From: Halomarinibacterium sp041392125
Lineage (GTDB): Bacteria > Bacteroidota > Bacteroidia > Flavobacteriales > Flavobacteriaceae
Length of the DNA stretch: 64,000 nucleotides
Direction of reading: 5' to 3'
NCBI GenBank assembly: GCA_041392125.1
Contig: JAWKMR010000010.1
Span: 1-64,000 of the forward strand
Shown: in pieces, positions 16,341 through 25,824 of the stretch
Position numbering within the stretch: position 1 is the stretch's first letter
Layout: each line of letters opens with the position of its first letter
Notes under the pieces: generated by a model
Databases searched by the model: none
Told to the model about the DNA's origin: nothing
The model's input: the letters and a program-made list of their open reading frames with translations, nothing else
Translations under genes and position numbers: made by a program

Positions 16341-18716
16341 ATGAAGTTCTTCCTTTCCGCTTTTCTACTAAGCCTAATGATAAGTTGCTCGAATTCGAAA
16401 TCTATAAATTTTTCAGAACTCATAAAGGGTTCTCCTGCTATAAAAGGAAAAACCGAGTACCTCAAATCTCCCATGGTGACTGCAGGAGACCGCGTGTATA
16501 TGGTTGGGCATCAAGATGGCTCTTTTCCCCCTTTGGGATGGCATGTAAAAGACGAGATGGGCGGTATTTGGAATCATCCTATTAAGTTAATGGATGGGTT
16601 TGAAATTTCACTTTCAATCGAAAATGAAACTTTCAAACTAAACAACGCAACCCAATTTACAAACTACCCGTATGCAAACAAACACAATTTTAATTGGAAA
16701 GAAAAAGGGATAGAGATAGAACGCTGGCAGTTTGTCCCCGACGGGAAAGAAGGAATGGTGGTTCAGTTAATTTTTAAAAATAATTCTTCGGAAAACCTAA
16801 AAATAAACTTTACCGGAATTAGTGATCTTCGGCCTACCTGGCTGGGAGAAAGAACCCAAATGACCGATAGTAAAGATATGGCTACTTGGAATGAAAACCA
16901 TCAAACATGGATAGTAAAAGATAGTTTAAATAATTGGTTTACCATTTTTGGTGCTGAAAAAAGAAAAAATACTCCTTTACATGGAGAGAAAACTTCAGAT
17001 AATACCACCCGAAATGCTATTGAAACTAAGCTTAGCCTCTCTTCTGAAGGAATAACTACTATTACTTATTTTATTGCAGGCTCCTACACTTCTGAAGCTG
17101 AAGCATTAACTACTTATCAAGACCTTCAAAACAATTGGCCCACCTATCTTTCAGAAAAGAGAAATAGACACGAATTGCTGGCTAATAAAACAAAACTTAC
17201 TACGCCAGATGCAACTATTAACCAAACCTTTGAATGGCTTAAATACAACTGCGATTGGCTAATTAGAACTGTTCCCGAAATAGGTTCAGGGATTACAGCA
17301 GGTATTCCGGACTATCCATGGTGGTTTGGAGTAGATAGTGAATATGCACTGCAAGGGTATATGGCTATTGGGCAAACCGATGCCGTTTACAATACCATAC
17401 AATTACTGGATAGTGTGTCAAATGCAGTAAATGGTAATGGAAGAATTATTCATGAAATGAGTACCAACGGTGCCGTATTCAATCCGGGCAACATTAATGA
17501 AACACCACAGTTTGTGTCTTTAATTTGGAAAATCTATCAATGGAATGGTGATAAAGAGTTTCTACAAAAATACTTCCCAACCATAGAAAAAGGGTTGAAC
17601 TGGTTATTGAAAGAAAACGATGCCAATAAAAATTTGTTTCCGGATGGTTTTGGAATGATGGAAATACACGGATTGAATAGCGAAATGATTGATGTGGCTG
17701 CCTATACCCAAAAAGCATTTGCAGATGCTTCCAATATTGCCTTGGAACTGGGCGAAGGAAGAAAGGCCAGACAATACCAGTTACTGGCAGGGCAATTGGA
17801 AGGCAAACTTAATAGTGAATTTTGGAGCGAAGAATTTAACAGTTATGCCGATTTTATTGGCACCGATGAGCAAGCACTGCGCTTAATTGAAGATGCTATT
17901 GTTCGTGCTGACACGCTTAACAAGCCGTGGGCAGTAGAAGAATTAAAACAAACCCGTGAGGCCATTCTAAAAAATCCATCCAAAGAAGCGAGGCCTTTTG
18001 TAGTTCACCATAATTGGGTAGTCAATACCCCAATGGAAGTTGGGATTGCACCTGCAGACAAAGCCATTAAAGGATTAACTACTGCTGAAAAATTTGCCAA
18101 TCCTTTTGGAATGTTTGTCACAGGAATTGACCGCGATGCCTCTGCCGGAAGTGATGAAGGAAGCTTTAAAGGAAGTAAAATTTTCTCCTATACCGGAGCG
18201 GTAATGACCTTGCCTACGGGAGTTCAAATTGTAGCAGAAAACAACTACGGAAGGCCCGATCAGGCACTAAATTACTTAAAACGAATGACCCGAACTTTTA
18301 GCTATGCCCTACCGGGAAGTATGTATGAAGTATCGCCCGATTACGGCATGATGACGCAAGCCTGGAATATCTATAGTTATGCTGTTCCCATTGTAGAACA
18401 ATTCTTTGGAATACAACCCGATGCAGTTCATAAAAGAGTAGTAATTTCTCCACAAATGCCAACCGAATGGAATGAAGCTTCTTTAGAAAATGTACTTGTA
18501 GGCAACAATGAAATTTCCGTCTATTTTTCAAAAAAGGAAGGGAAAACGACAATCAAAGTCACGCAAACACAACCCGATTGGGAGTTAGAAATTTTGGTTC
18601 CGAAGGAAAAATATACTTCTTTTCAGGTACTTTCAAACACTCATGAAGAAACTAAATCTATAGTAAACTATCATTTTGTGTCTAAAGAGAAAGAAGGCGG
18701 GGTTACATTACAATAA
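16341..18716 (+). CDS. Glycogen-debranching-like (alpha/alpha)6-barrel lipoprotein
   Basis: 791 residues with a lipoprotein signal (lipobox LMISC, Cys16), so it should be anchored in the cell envelope. An N-terminal beta domain (residues about 25-270) precedes a helical barrel domain with GIPDYPWWFGVDSEYALQGY, DGFGMMEIHGL and NIYSYAVPIVEQFFGIQP. These match the amylo-alpha-1,6-glucosidase/MGH1-like glycoside hydrolase clan. It likely trims an alpha-glucan or related oligosaccharide in the periplasm or at the surface. Exact linkage specificity cannot be assigned. It is a stand-alone gene between a terminator and the RNA methyltransferase gene, whose start follows 10 bp after the stop. Confidence 0.78.
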   Translation: MKFFLSAFLLSLMISCSNSKSINFSELIKGSPAIKGKTEYLKSPMVTAGDRVYMVGHQDGSFPPLGWHVKDEMGGIWNHPIKLMDGFEISLSIENETFKLNNATQFTNYPYANKHNFNWKEKGIEIERWQFVPDGKEGMVVQLIFKNNSSENLKINFTGISDLRPTWLGERTQMTDSKDMATWNENHQTWIVKDSLNNWFTIFGAEKRKNTPLHGEKTSDNTTRNAIETKLSLSSEGITTITYFIAGSYTSEAEALTTYQDLQNNWPTYLSEKRNRHELLANKTKLTTPDATINQTFEWLKYNCDWLIRTVPEIGSGITAGIPDYPWWFGVDSEYALQGYMAIGQTDAVYNTIQLLDSVSNAVNGNGRIIHEMSTNGAVFNPGNINETPQFVSLIWKIYQWNGDKEFLQKYFPTIEKGLNWLLKENDANKNLFPDGFGMMEIHGLNSEMIDVAAYTQKAFADASNIALELGEGRKARQYQLLAGQLEGKLNSEFWSEEFNSYADFIGTDEQALRLIEDAIVRADTLNKPWAVEELKQTREAILKNPSKEARPFVVHHNWVVNTPMEVGIAPADKAIKGLTTAEKFANPFGMFVTGIDRDASAGSDEGSFKGSKIFSYTGAVMTLPTGVQIVAENNYGRPDQALNYLKRMTRTFSYALPGSMYEVSPDYGMMTQAWNIYSYAVPIVEQFFGIQPDAVHKRVVISPQMPTEWNEASLENVLVGNNEISVYFSKKEGKTTIKVTQTQPDWELEILVPKEKYTSFQVLSNTHEETKSIVNYHFVSKEKEGGVTLQ

Positions 18717-18726
18717 AACAATTTTT

Positions 18727-19533
18727 ATGCACAAACACATCTCCAGCCTTCAAAATTCATTCATCAAGCAAGTGATTTTGCTTTCTGAGAAATCTCGCGA
18801 GCGAAAAAAGCATGGGCTTTTTGTGGTGGAGGGCCAACGGGAAATTAGCTTGGCGTTAAAAGGGGGTTATGAAATTACTACGTTATTGTTTTGTACTGAA
18901 ATTCTTTCGGAAGCAGGGCTCTTAAAAATTCAAAAAAATAGTAAAACATCTTTTGAAATCATTGAAGTTTCTAAAGAAGTGTATGAAAAAATAGCCTATC
19001 GAACTACTACGGAAGGGGTAATAGCACTTGTAAAATCTAAAGATTTACAACTTTCAGCATTACAAATTCAGTCTAAAAATCCGCTGATTTTAGTCGCAGA
19101 AGCACCCGAAAAACCGGGAAATATTGGTGCTCTGCTTCGTACGGCCGATGCTGCCAAAGTTGGTGCAGTGATAATAGCCAATCCTAAAACCGATATGTAC
19201 AATCCTAATATTATACGTAGTAGTGTGGGTTGTGTTTTCACGAATAGGATTGCTACGGGAAGTACTTCAGAAATTATTGCTTTTTTAAAAAATAACAATA
19301 TGGACATTTACTGTGCCGCATTGCAAGCGTCAGTTCCTTATCATACGTGTAATTTTACCCAGCCTACTGCCATTGTAGTGGGTACCGAAGCAGATGGATT
19401 GTCTCAACAATGGCTTGATAACAGCACGCAAAATATCATTATCCCTATGCAAGGTGAAATAGACTCTATGAATGTATCTGTAGCAGCTGGCATCCTTATT
19501 TTTGAAGCAAAGCGACAGCGAAATTTTCAATAG
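18727..19533 (+). CDS. TrmH/SpoU family RNA 2'-O-methyltransferase
   Basis: 268 residues from the ATG at 18727. The frame continues upstream into the previous gene, but homology begins at HISSLQNSFIKQV. An N-terminal RNA-binding substrate domain (KKHGLFVVEGQREISLAL) precedes the SPOUT knot: EAPEKPGNIGALLRTADAAKV, NPNIIRSSVGCVF, VVGTEADGLS and IPMQGEIDSMNVSVAAGIL. It methylates ribose 2'-OH in rRNA or tRNA; the target base is not predictable. The gene ends 3 bp from the stop of a convergent lipoprotein gene. Confidence 0.93.
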   Translation: MHKHISSLQNSFIKQVILLSEKSRERKKHGLFVVEGQREISLALKGGYEITTLLFCTEILSEAGLLKIQKNSKTSFEIIEVSKEVYEKIAYRTTTEGVIALVKSKDLQLSALQIQSKNPLILVAEAPEKPGNIGALLRTADAAKVGAVIIANPKTDMYNPNIIRSSVGCVFTNRIATGSTSEIIAFLKNNNMDIYCAALQASVPYHTCNFTQPTAIVVGTEADGLSQQWLDNSTQNIIIPMQGEIDSMNVSVAAGILIFEAKRQRNFQ

Positions 19534-19536
19534 GGT

Positions 19537-19953
19537 TTACTTTTCAAAAGTTCGTAAATAGCCATCGGCCGGACGGTCGTCAATAGTTAGTGTTGTTGCT
19601 GTAACTATATATTCGCCTTGATCGGCCCCTTCAATTTGTAATACTAGGGTTCCGTCCATATTTATTACCTCAAAAGCATAAGTTCCGGTAGGTAAACCTG
19701 AAAAAGGATAATTAGTGTCTGAAGTGTCCACGTTGTTTTCCACCGAAAGTATTTGTGTACTATCGTTAAAAATCCAAACCACTACATTTCTGTCAAAATC
19801 AATATCAACACCTACGAAGCCACCCATAACGTTACGCATATGCCAAGTTCCATTAAGAGTAGCCGTATTGTTACCATCATCATCTTTATTATGGCAACCT
19901 GTTAATAATACACTGGTAACTAAAAAAAAGAGTCCAAAAAGTTTTGTTTTCAT
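19537..19953 (-). CDS. Hypothetical lipocalin-like lipoprotein
   Basis: 138 residues with a lipobox LLTGC (Cys20), then a short acidic spacer and a beta-rich domain opening with NGTWHMRNVMGGF. This resembles the first strand (G-x-W) of lipocalin-like envelope proteins common in Flavobacteria. No catalytic features are visible. It is monocistronic, convergent with the RNA methyltransferase gene, with only 3 bp between stops and no recognisable terminator. Confidence 0.7.
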   Translation of the reverse strand: MKTKLFGLFFLVTSVLLTGCHNKDDDGNNTATLNGTWHMRNVMGGFVGVDIDFDRNVVVWIFNDSTQILSVENNVDTSDTNYPFSGLPTGTYAFEVINMDGTLVLQIEGADQGEYIVTATTLTIDDRPADGYLRTFEK

Positions 19954-20037
19954 AACATTATATTTGTCCTTAAGATAAGGAACTTGCTTAAGTGTTGCTT
20001 TATTTTAGCAAACTTTAGCAGTATTTAAGAACAATTT

Positions 20038-21276
20038 ATGACCGCTATCACCTTGTTTTATATCATTATTGGGATTTTAGTATTCAATTTCTTGATTGAT
20101 AAAATTCTGGATGCTCTTAATGCCAACCATTTTAAGGATGTTATTCCTCCAGAACTAAGTGACGTTTATGATGAGAAAGAATATCAAAAATCTCAACGCT
20201 ATAAAAAAGAGAATTACAAATTTGGGTTGCTTACATCCTCCATTTCATTTGTAGCAACATTACTTTTTTTCTTTTTTGGCGGATTTGAATTTGTGGATAA
20301 AATCGCACGTTCCTTTTCTGAAAATACGATAATTATTGCCCTTATTTTCTTCGGAATAATACTGCTGGCAAACGATATTTTAACTACCCCCTTTTCGTAT
20401 TATAGCACCTTTGTGATTGAAGAAAAATACGGTTTTAATAAAACGACACTGAAAACATTTTTCTTAGACAAACTAAAAGGCTGGCTCATGGGAGCTATTT
20501 TAGGAGGAGGTATTTTGTCGCTCATTATTTGGTTCTATCAAACCACAGGAGCCAATTTCTGGCTCTATGCGTGGGGTATTGTGATTGTCTTTTCAGTATT
20601 TTTAAATCTATTTTATGCGAGACTTATTGTACCGCTATTCAATAAACAAACGCCCTTAGAAGAAGGTCCCTTGCGTTTAAAAATTGAAGCATATGCCAAA
20701 AAGGTAGGATTTAGTCTCCAAAATATTTTTGTTATAGATGGCTCCAAACGCAGTACCAAAGCCAATGCCTATTTTTCCGGCTTCGGAAGAGAGAAACGCA
20801 TCACCTTATACGATACTTTAATTAACGATTTGGAAGAGGACGAAATAGTCGCCGTATTGGCGCATGAGGTAGGTCATTACAAACGCAAACACATTATTTA
20901 CAATCTAGTTGCTTCTACCCTAACTATGGGAGTTACCTTTTGGTTGTTATCCCTTTTTGTAGGGATGCCTATTTTTTCGGAAGCGTTGGGCGTAACAACA
21001 CCCTCCTTTCATATTGGGTTAATTGCCTTCGGTATTTTATACACGCCTATTTCTGAAATTACCGGTTTAGCGATGAATCTCCTTTCCCGAAAGTTTGAAT
21101 ACCAAGCCGATGATTATGCCAAAAACACCTTTGCCCCCGCTCCATTGATTGCAGCGTTGAAAAAATTGTCAAAAAACAGTTTAAGCAACCTTACACCCCA
21201 TCCTGCCTATGTGTTTATGCATTATTCGCATCCTACGCTATTGCAGCGGTTTAGGAATCTTAAAAATGAAAACTAA
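20038..21276 (+). CDS. M48 family membrane metallopeptidase (Ste24/HtpX-type)
   Basis: 412 residues with several transmembrane segments (residues about 1-20, 65-85, 100-120, 150-200, 300-345). The zinc motif is AHEVGHYKRKH (His276, Glu277, His280), with the distal ligand in FEYQADDYA. The N-terminal CAAX protease 1 layout (FEFVDKIARSF, FSYYSTFVIEEKYGFNKTT) matches the Ste24 branch of M48. In bacteria such enzymes are thought to act in membrane protein quality control. No partner gene is apparent. The small DUF1801 gene follows after 12 bp. Confidence 0.92.
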   Translation: MTAITLFYIIIGILVFNFLIDKILDALNANHFKDVIPPELSDVYDEKEYQKSQRYKKENYKFGLLTSSISFVATLLFFFFGGFEFVDKIARSFSENTIIIALIFFGIILLANDILTTPFSYYSTFVIEEKYGFNKTTLKTFFLDKLKGWLMGAILGGGILSLIIWFYQTTGANFWLYAWGIVIVFSVFLNLFYARLIVPLFNKQTPLEEGPLRLKIEAYAKKVGFSLQNIFVIDGSKRSTKANAYFSGFGREKRITLYDTLINDLEEDEIVAVLAHEVGHYKRKHIIYNLVASTLTMGVTFWLLSLFVGMPIFSEALGVTTPSFHIGLIAFGILYTPISEITGLAMNLLSRKFEYQADDYAKNTFAPAPLIAALKKLSKNSLSNLTPHPAYVFMHYSHPTLLQRFRNLKNEN

Positions 21277-21288
21277 ATTTCAGTTTAT

Positions 21289-21675
21289 ATGATTGATATC
21301 ATTTCGTACAACACCTCTCAAACCCCAGAATACCAAGCCATTTGTAACGCTTTACAAGAGCTCATTTCTGAAAACCTTATTGAAGCCGAGTCTAAAATTT
21401 GGCATGGACATCCTGTTTGGTTTCTGGACGGAAATCCTATTGTAGGGTATAGTAAACAGAAAAAAGGAATCCGACTTATGTTTTGGAGTGGGGCCAGTTT
21501 TGAAGAAGAAAACCTAAATGTTCTTGGTGAAAAGTTTAAAGATGCTTCTGTTTTTTACAACGACCTTTCAGAGATCGATAAAAACGATGTACACCGCTGG
21601 CTGGAAAAATCGAAAACCATTCAGTGGGACTATAAAAACATTGTAAAGCGTAAAGGAGTCTTAGTGAGGTTATAG
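21289..21675 (+). CDS. DUF1801 domain protein
   Basis: A 128-residue cytosolic protein with the DUF1801 core: SKIWHGHPVWFLDGNPIVGY and KKGIRLMFWSGASF. Related structures are small YdhG-like alpha/beta proteins of unknown biochemical role. It is probably co-transcribed with the M48 protease gene 12 bp upstream. The stop is directly followed by the 7-bp periodic repeat tract. Confidence 0.82.
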   Translation: MIDIISYNTSQTPEYQAICNALQELISENLIEAESKIWHGHPVWFLDGNPIVGYSKQKKGIRLMFWSGASFEEENLNVLGEKFKDASVFYNDLSEIDKNDVHRWLEKSKTIQWDYKNIVKRKGVLVRL

Positions 21676-21768
<93 letters not shown>

Positions 21769-21805
21769 TAAACAAAATTATTCATCAAACATTAAACACG
21801 GGTCA

Positions 21806-21836
21806 TTGTAAAATTCCTACCAAAGTTGTACTTTTA
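21806..21836 (+). promoter_or_regulatory. Probable rsh promoter, TTG-N20-TACTTTTA
   Basis: TTG at 21806-21808 and TACTTTTA at 21829-21836 (one mismatch from consensus) are spaced by 20 bp. The box ends 4 bp before the ATG, implying a leaderless or nearly leaderless transcript. Confidence 0.4.
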
Positions 21837-21840
21837 GTGT

Positions 21841-24048
21841 ATGACAGAAGATCTCCTAGAAAAGGAAAATGCAGCCATTGCTAAACAGTATAAAGAGCTT
21901 TTAAAAATAAGCTATCGAGTGCTTTCTGCAGCCGATAAAAAACTGATACGCTCTGCGTTCGATGTTGCGGTAGATGCACATAAAGAGCAACGCCGCAAAA
22001 GTGGTGAAGCCTATATTTTTCACCCTATTGCCGTGGCAAAAATTGTAGCTTCGCAAATAGGGTTGGATGCTACTGCCATTGCCGCAGCATTGCTTCACGA
22101 TGTGGTAGAAGACACTCCATACACCCTTGCCGATATTGAGCAAATGTTTGGTGAAACCGTAGCTCGAATTGTAGATGGGCTTACCAAAATTTCGGCGCTG
22201 GAATACCAAAGCGATGTATCGCTTCAGGCAGAAAACTTCCGAAAAATGTTATTGACCCTGAACGAAGATATTAGGGTTATCATCATAAAAATAGCCGATA
22301 GACTCCACAACATGCAAACGATGGATGCTATGCGTCCCGACAAACAAGTAAAAATAGCTTCAGAAACGCTGTATATCTACGCCCCGTTAGCGCACAGAAT
22401 AGGATTGTATAATATTAAAACCGAATTGGAGGATCTGGGTTTAAAATATACCGAGCCCGATGTGTACAACGATATTTTAAGCAAAATAAAGGAAAGTAAA
22501 GAAGAGCAGGATGCCTATATTGAAGCCTTTTCAAAGGTGATTCGGGATTCGCTGGATGATGAAAACTTACAATATGAAATCAAAGGAAGGCCTAAATCTA
22601 TTTTTTCGATACGAAGAAAAATGATTGCACAATCGGTTTCTTTTGATGAAGTATACGACAAGTTTGCAGTTCGAATTATATACAAATGTAATTCCCCTGA
22701 AGACGAAAAATTTCTCGCTTGGAAAATCTATTCCATTGTAACCGATCATTTTAGGCCCAACCCTACCCGACTTCGCGATTGGATTTCGTCTCCAAAATCT
22801 ACCGGGTACGAAGCACTGCATATTACCGTTATGGGTCCCAAAGGTCGTTGGGTAGAAGTACAAATACGTAGCCAAAGAATGAATGAAATTGCTGAAAAAG
22901 GCTACGCAGCGCATTACAAATACAAAAACAAAGAAAAAGAGGAGGCCGGACTGGATGCTTGGCTAAATAAATTACAAGAAACCCTTGAAAATGCTGAAGT
23001 GAGTGCTGTAGATTTTGTTGAGGAATTTAAATTGAATTTGTATGCTAAGGAAATTTTTGTTTTCTCTCCCAAAGGCGACTTGTATTCGTTACCCAAAGGT
23101 GCTACCGCTCTCGATTTTGCCTTTCACGTTCACACCGAAGTAGGGCTCCATACCCGTGGGGCCAAGGTAAATAGTAAATTAACCCCATTGAGCCACATCT
23201 TGAAAAGTGGCGACCAAGTGGAAGTCATCACTTCGGAAAAATCGAAACCCTCAGCCAACTGGTTAAACTATGTAACTACGGGAAGGGCAATTTCAAAAAT
23301 TAAATCATCCCTTAAAGACGAGCAGAAGCAATTAGCCACAGAAGGTAAAGTGGTTTTAACAAGAAAGCTAAAATCGCTTAAAATTTCTTTAGACGAAAAA
23401 ACGGTAAATCAATTGGTGGTCTATTTTAAATTAAAAACAAGCTTAGACTTGTTTTATCGGGTAGGCGCAGGAATTATAGATAACCAGATGCTCAAAGATT
23501 TTGCAGCCTCCCGTAGCAATGCTTTTGTTACTTTTTTCAAGAACAGAATTAGAAAACCCAGTCCTTCAGAAGAACTTAATAAAGAAGAACTAACTATTAA
23601 ATACGACCAGTTGGTCTTTGGAAAAGAAGAAGAACAATTGGAGTATAAATTATCAAAATGCTGTAACCCCATTCCCGGAGATGAGGTTTTTGGGTTTATA
23701 ACCATTAACGAAGGCATTAAAGTGCATAAAAAGAATTGCCCTAATGCCATACAAATGCAGAGTAATTACGAATACCGTATTATTTCGGCAAAATGGATTG
23801 ATTCTACCCAGCAAGATTTTAAAGCCAATCTTCTAATTTCCGGAATAGACACTATTGGATTGGTAAACAGTGTGACAAAAGTTATTTCAAACAACCTTCA
23901 TATTGACATGAAAAGTGTACATTTTGATACCGATGGTGGTACGTTTACCGGAAAAATAGTCGTGGTTGTGAAAAACAAAGCCATCCTTGATAACTTGGTT
24001 AAAAACATCAAAAAAATAAATGGTATTGATAAAGTTACTCGTGCCTAA
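21841..24048 (+). CDS. Bifunctional (p)ppGpp synthetase/hydrolase, RelA/SpoT homolog
   Basis: A 735-residue long RSH controlling the stringent response. The order is: HD hydrolase domain with the metal pair in LLHDVVED (His86, Asp87) and DRLHNMQT; synthetase domain with YEIKGRPKSIFSIRRKM and YEALHITVMGPKG; TGS domain (VFSPKGDLYSLPKGATALDFAFHVH); zinc-finger-like KCCNPIPGDEVFGF; and a C-terminal ACT domain. Both the hydrolase and synthetase motifs are intact, so it should be bifunctional like SpoT/Rel. A fur-like gene and purA follow, a conserved order in Flavobacteria. Confidence 0.96.
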   Translation: MTEDLLEKENAAIAKQYKELLKISYRVLSAADKKLIRSAFDVAVDAHKEQRRKSGEAYIFHPIAVAKIVASQIGLDATAIAAALLHDVVEDTPYTLADIEQMFGETVARIVDGLTKISALEYQSDVSLQAENFRKMLLTLNEDIRVIIIKIADRLHNMQTMDAMRPDKQVKIASETLYIYAPLAHRIGLYNIKTELEDLGLKYTEPDVYNDILSKIKESKEEQDAYIEAFSKVIRDSLDDENLQYEIKGRPKSIFSIRRKMIAQSVSFDEVYDKFAVRIIYKCNSPEDEKFLAWKIYSIVTDHFRPNPTRLRDWISSPKSTGYEALHITVMGPKGRWVEVQIRSQRMNEIAEKGYAAHYKYKNKEKEEAGLDAWLNKLQETLENAEVSAVDFVEEFKLNLYAKEIFVFSPKGDLYSLPKGATALDFAFHVHTEVGLHTRGAKVNSKLTPLSHILKSGDQVEVITSEKSKPSANWLNYVTTGRAISKIKSSLKDEQKQLATEGKVVLTRKLKSLKISLDEKTVNQLVVYFKLKTSLDLFYRVGAGIIDNQMLKDFAASRSNAFVTFFKNRIRKPSPSEELNKEELTIKYDQLVFGKEEEQLEYKLSKCCNPIPGDEVFGFITINEGIKVHKKNCPNAIQMQSNYEYRIISAKWIDSTQQDFKANLLISGIDTIGLVNSVTKVISNNLHIDMKSVHFDTDGGTFTGKIVVVVKNKAILDNLVKNIKKINGIDKVTRA

Positions 24049-24054
24049 AATACC

Positions 24055-24062
24055 TAAATTTG
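24055..24062 (+). promoter_or_regulatory. -7 promoter box TAAATTTG for the fur-like gene
   Basis: An exact TAnnTTTG match in the 24-bp gap between rsh and the fur-like gene, 10 bp before the ATG. It suggests that the regulator can be transcribed independently of rsh. Confidence 0.55.
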
Positions 24063-24072
24063 CCCCATCACT

Positions 24073-24525
24073 ATGAGCACGCAAAGCGAGATAAATAATC
24101 AAGCCATCGTAAAACAAGTTTTTACCGATTTTTTAGAACAAAAGGGGCATCGAAAAACGCCTGAACGTTTTGCTATACTTCAAGAAATTTACGAGCACAA
24201 CGACCATTTTGATATTGAGTCTTTATACATCAATATGAAAAACAAAAAGTATCGCGTAAGCCGTGCCACTTTATACAATACTATTGAATTGCTCCTGGAA
24301 TGCGGTTTGGCAAGGAAACATCAATTTGGTCAAAATCAAGCACATTACGAAAAATCGTATTTCGATAAACAGCATGATCATGTTATTCTTTCCAACGGTG
24401 AAGTGATTGAATTTTGTGATCCTCGTATTCAAACTATTAAAAAAACCATCGAAGAAGTATTCGATATTGAAATAACCAAACATTCATTGTATTTCTACGG
24501 AAAACGAAAATCCACCGAAAAATAA
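24073..24525 (+). CDS. Fur family transcriptional regulator lacking the CxxC zinc motif
   Basis: 150 residues: a winged-helix DNA-binding domain (KTPERFAILQEIYEHNDHFDIE, SRATLYNTIELLLECGLARK) and a C-terminal dimerisation domain with QHDHVILSNGEVIEF. In Fur, PerR and Zur this segment normally reads HDHLxCxxCG; here both cysteines are absent and the loop is one residue shorter (after His101-Asp-His103). The histidine/acid regulatory site seems kept, so it may still respond to a metal. Gene position between rsh and purA is typical. The target regulon is unknown. Confidence 0.9.
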   Translation: MSTQSEINNQAIVKQVFTDFLEQKGHRKTPERFAILQEIYEHNDHFDIESLYINMKNKKYRVSRATLYNTIELLLECGLARKHQFGQNQAHYEKSYFDKQHDHVILSNGEVIEFCDPRIQTIKKTIEEVFDIEITKHSLYFYGKRKSTEK

Positions 24526-24534
24526 AAAGAACTT

Positions 24535-25806
24535 ATGGCAGTAGATTTACTCTTGGGCCTCCAGTGGGGAGACGAAGGAAAAGGAAAAATTGTTGATGTA
24601 CTTACCAAAAATTACGACATTATTGCTCGTTTTCAAGGAGGTCCTAATGCAGGACACACACTGGAGTTTGATGGTATAAAACATGTGCTACATACCATCC
24701 CAAGTGGAATCTTCCATGAAAACGCCGTAAATGTGGTAGGAAATGGGGTTGTGATTGACCCGGTTATTTTCAAAAAAGAGCTTGAGAATTTATTAAAATT
24801 CAATATCGATTTCAAAAAGAAACTCCTTATTTCTCGTAAGGCCCACCTCATTTTACCCACCCATCGCTTACTGGATGCGGCCAGCGAAGCTTCCAAAGGA
24901 AAAGCAAAAATAGGTTCCACTTTAAAAGGAATTGGTCCTACCTATATGGATAAAACCGGCCGTAATGGAATTCGTGTAGGAGATACCGAATTAAGCGATT
25001 GGAAAGATCGCTATCGCGCTTTGGCAAACAAACACGAAGCAATGATCGATTTCTATAATGTAGACATACAATACGATTTAAAAGAGCTGGAAACCGAATT
25101 CTTTAAAGCGGTAGAAACTTTAAAAGAGCTTACCTTTATTGATAGTGAAGAGTATTTATACCAAGCGCAAAAAGCTGGCAAGTCTATACTCGCTGAAGGA
25201 GCTCAGGGTTCTTTATTAGATATCGATTTTGGAACCTACCCTTACGTAACTTCCTCAAACACAACTGCTGCAGGAGCTTGTACCGGTTTGGGAGTAGCTC
25301 CCAATGCTATTAAAGAAGTCATGGGTATTTTTAAAGCCTATGCTACCCGAGTAGGAAGTGGCCCTTTCCCTACCGAATTGTTTGACGAGTATGGAAAAAC
25401 CATGGGGCGTGTGGGTAATGAGTTTGGTGCTACCACGGGCAGACCAAGACGTTGTGGTTGGTTGGATTTGATTGCTTTAAAGTATGCCGTGCAAGTAAAT
25501 GGTGTTACTCAACTCATGATGATGAAAGGAGATGTGTTGAGTGGTTTTGATACGTTAAAAGTATGTACCGCTTATAAATACAAAGGCGAAACAATTACAC
25601 ATTTACCCTACACTATTGAAGAAGAAAATGTAACCCCTATCTACAGCGAAATGGCAGGTTGGAAAGAAGATTTAACCAAAATGACCAATGTCTCTCAGTT
25701 TCCAAAAGCCTTGAATAATTATATTGCATTTTTGGAAACCGAACTAGAAGTGCCCATCAAAATTGTTTCGGTGGGCCCGGATAGAACACAGACCATTCAC
25801 AGATAA
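24535..25806 (+). CDS. purA: Adenylosuccinate synthetase
   Basis: A 423-residue PurA, which joins IMP and aspartate with GTP to make adenylosuccinate, the first committed step to AMP. Diagnostic motifs are LQWGDEGKGKIVD at the N-terminus, RFQGGPNAGHT, GNGVVIDP, GPTYMDKTGRNGIR, ILAEGAQGSLLDIDFGTYPYVTSSNTTA and TTGRPRRCGWLD. Length is normal. It follows the fur-like gene after 9 bp and is probably co-transcribed with it. The link to rsh upstream is notable because ppGpp inhibits PurA in several bacteria. Confidence 0.98.
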   Translation: MAVDLLLGLQWGDEGKGKIVDVLTKNYDIIARFQGGPNAGHTLEFDGIKHVLHTIPSGIFHENAVNVVGNGVVIDPVIFKKELENLLKFNIDFKKKLLISRKAHLILPTHRLLDAASEASKGKAKIGSTLKGIGPTYMDKTGRNGIRVGDTELSDWKDRYRALANKHEAMIDFYNVDIQYDLKELETEFFKAVETLKELTFIDSEEYLYQAQKAGKSILAEGAQGSLLDIDFGTYPYVTSSNTTAAGACTGLGVAPNAIKEVMGIFKAYATRVGSGPFPTELFDEYGKTMGRVGNEFGATTGRPRRCGWLDLIALKYAVQVNGVTQLMMMKGDVLSGFDTLKVCTAYKYKGETITHLPYTIEEENVTPIYSEMAGWKEDLTKMTNVSQFPKALNNYIAFLETELEVPIKIVSVGPDRTQTIHR

Positions 25807-25824
25807 ATTTTTCATTTAAAAAAG

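Noticed and set aside
16322..16585. An 87-codon frame starting before the glycogen-debranching-like gene
   Set aside because: It overlaps the signal peptide of the well-supported 16341 gene in another frame and has no recognisable features.
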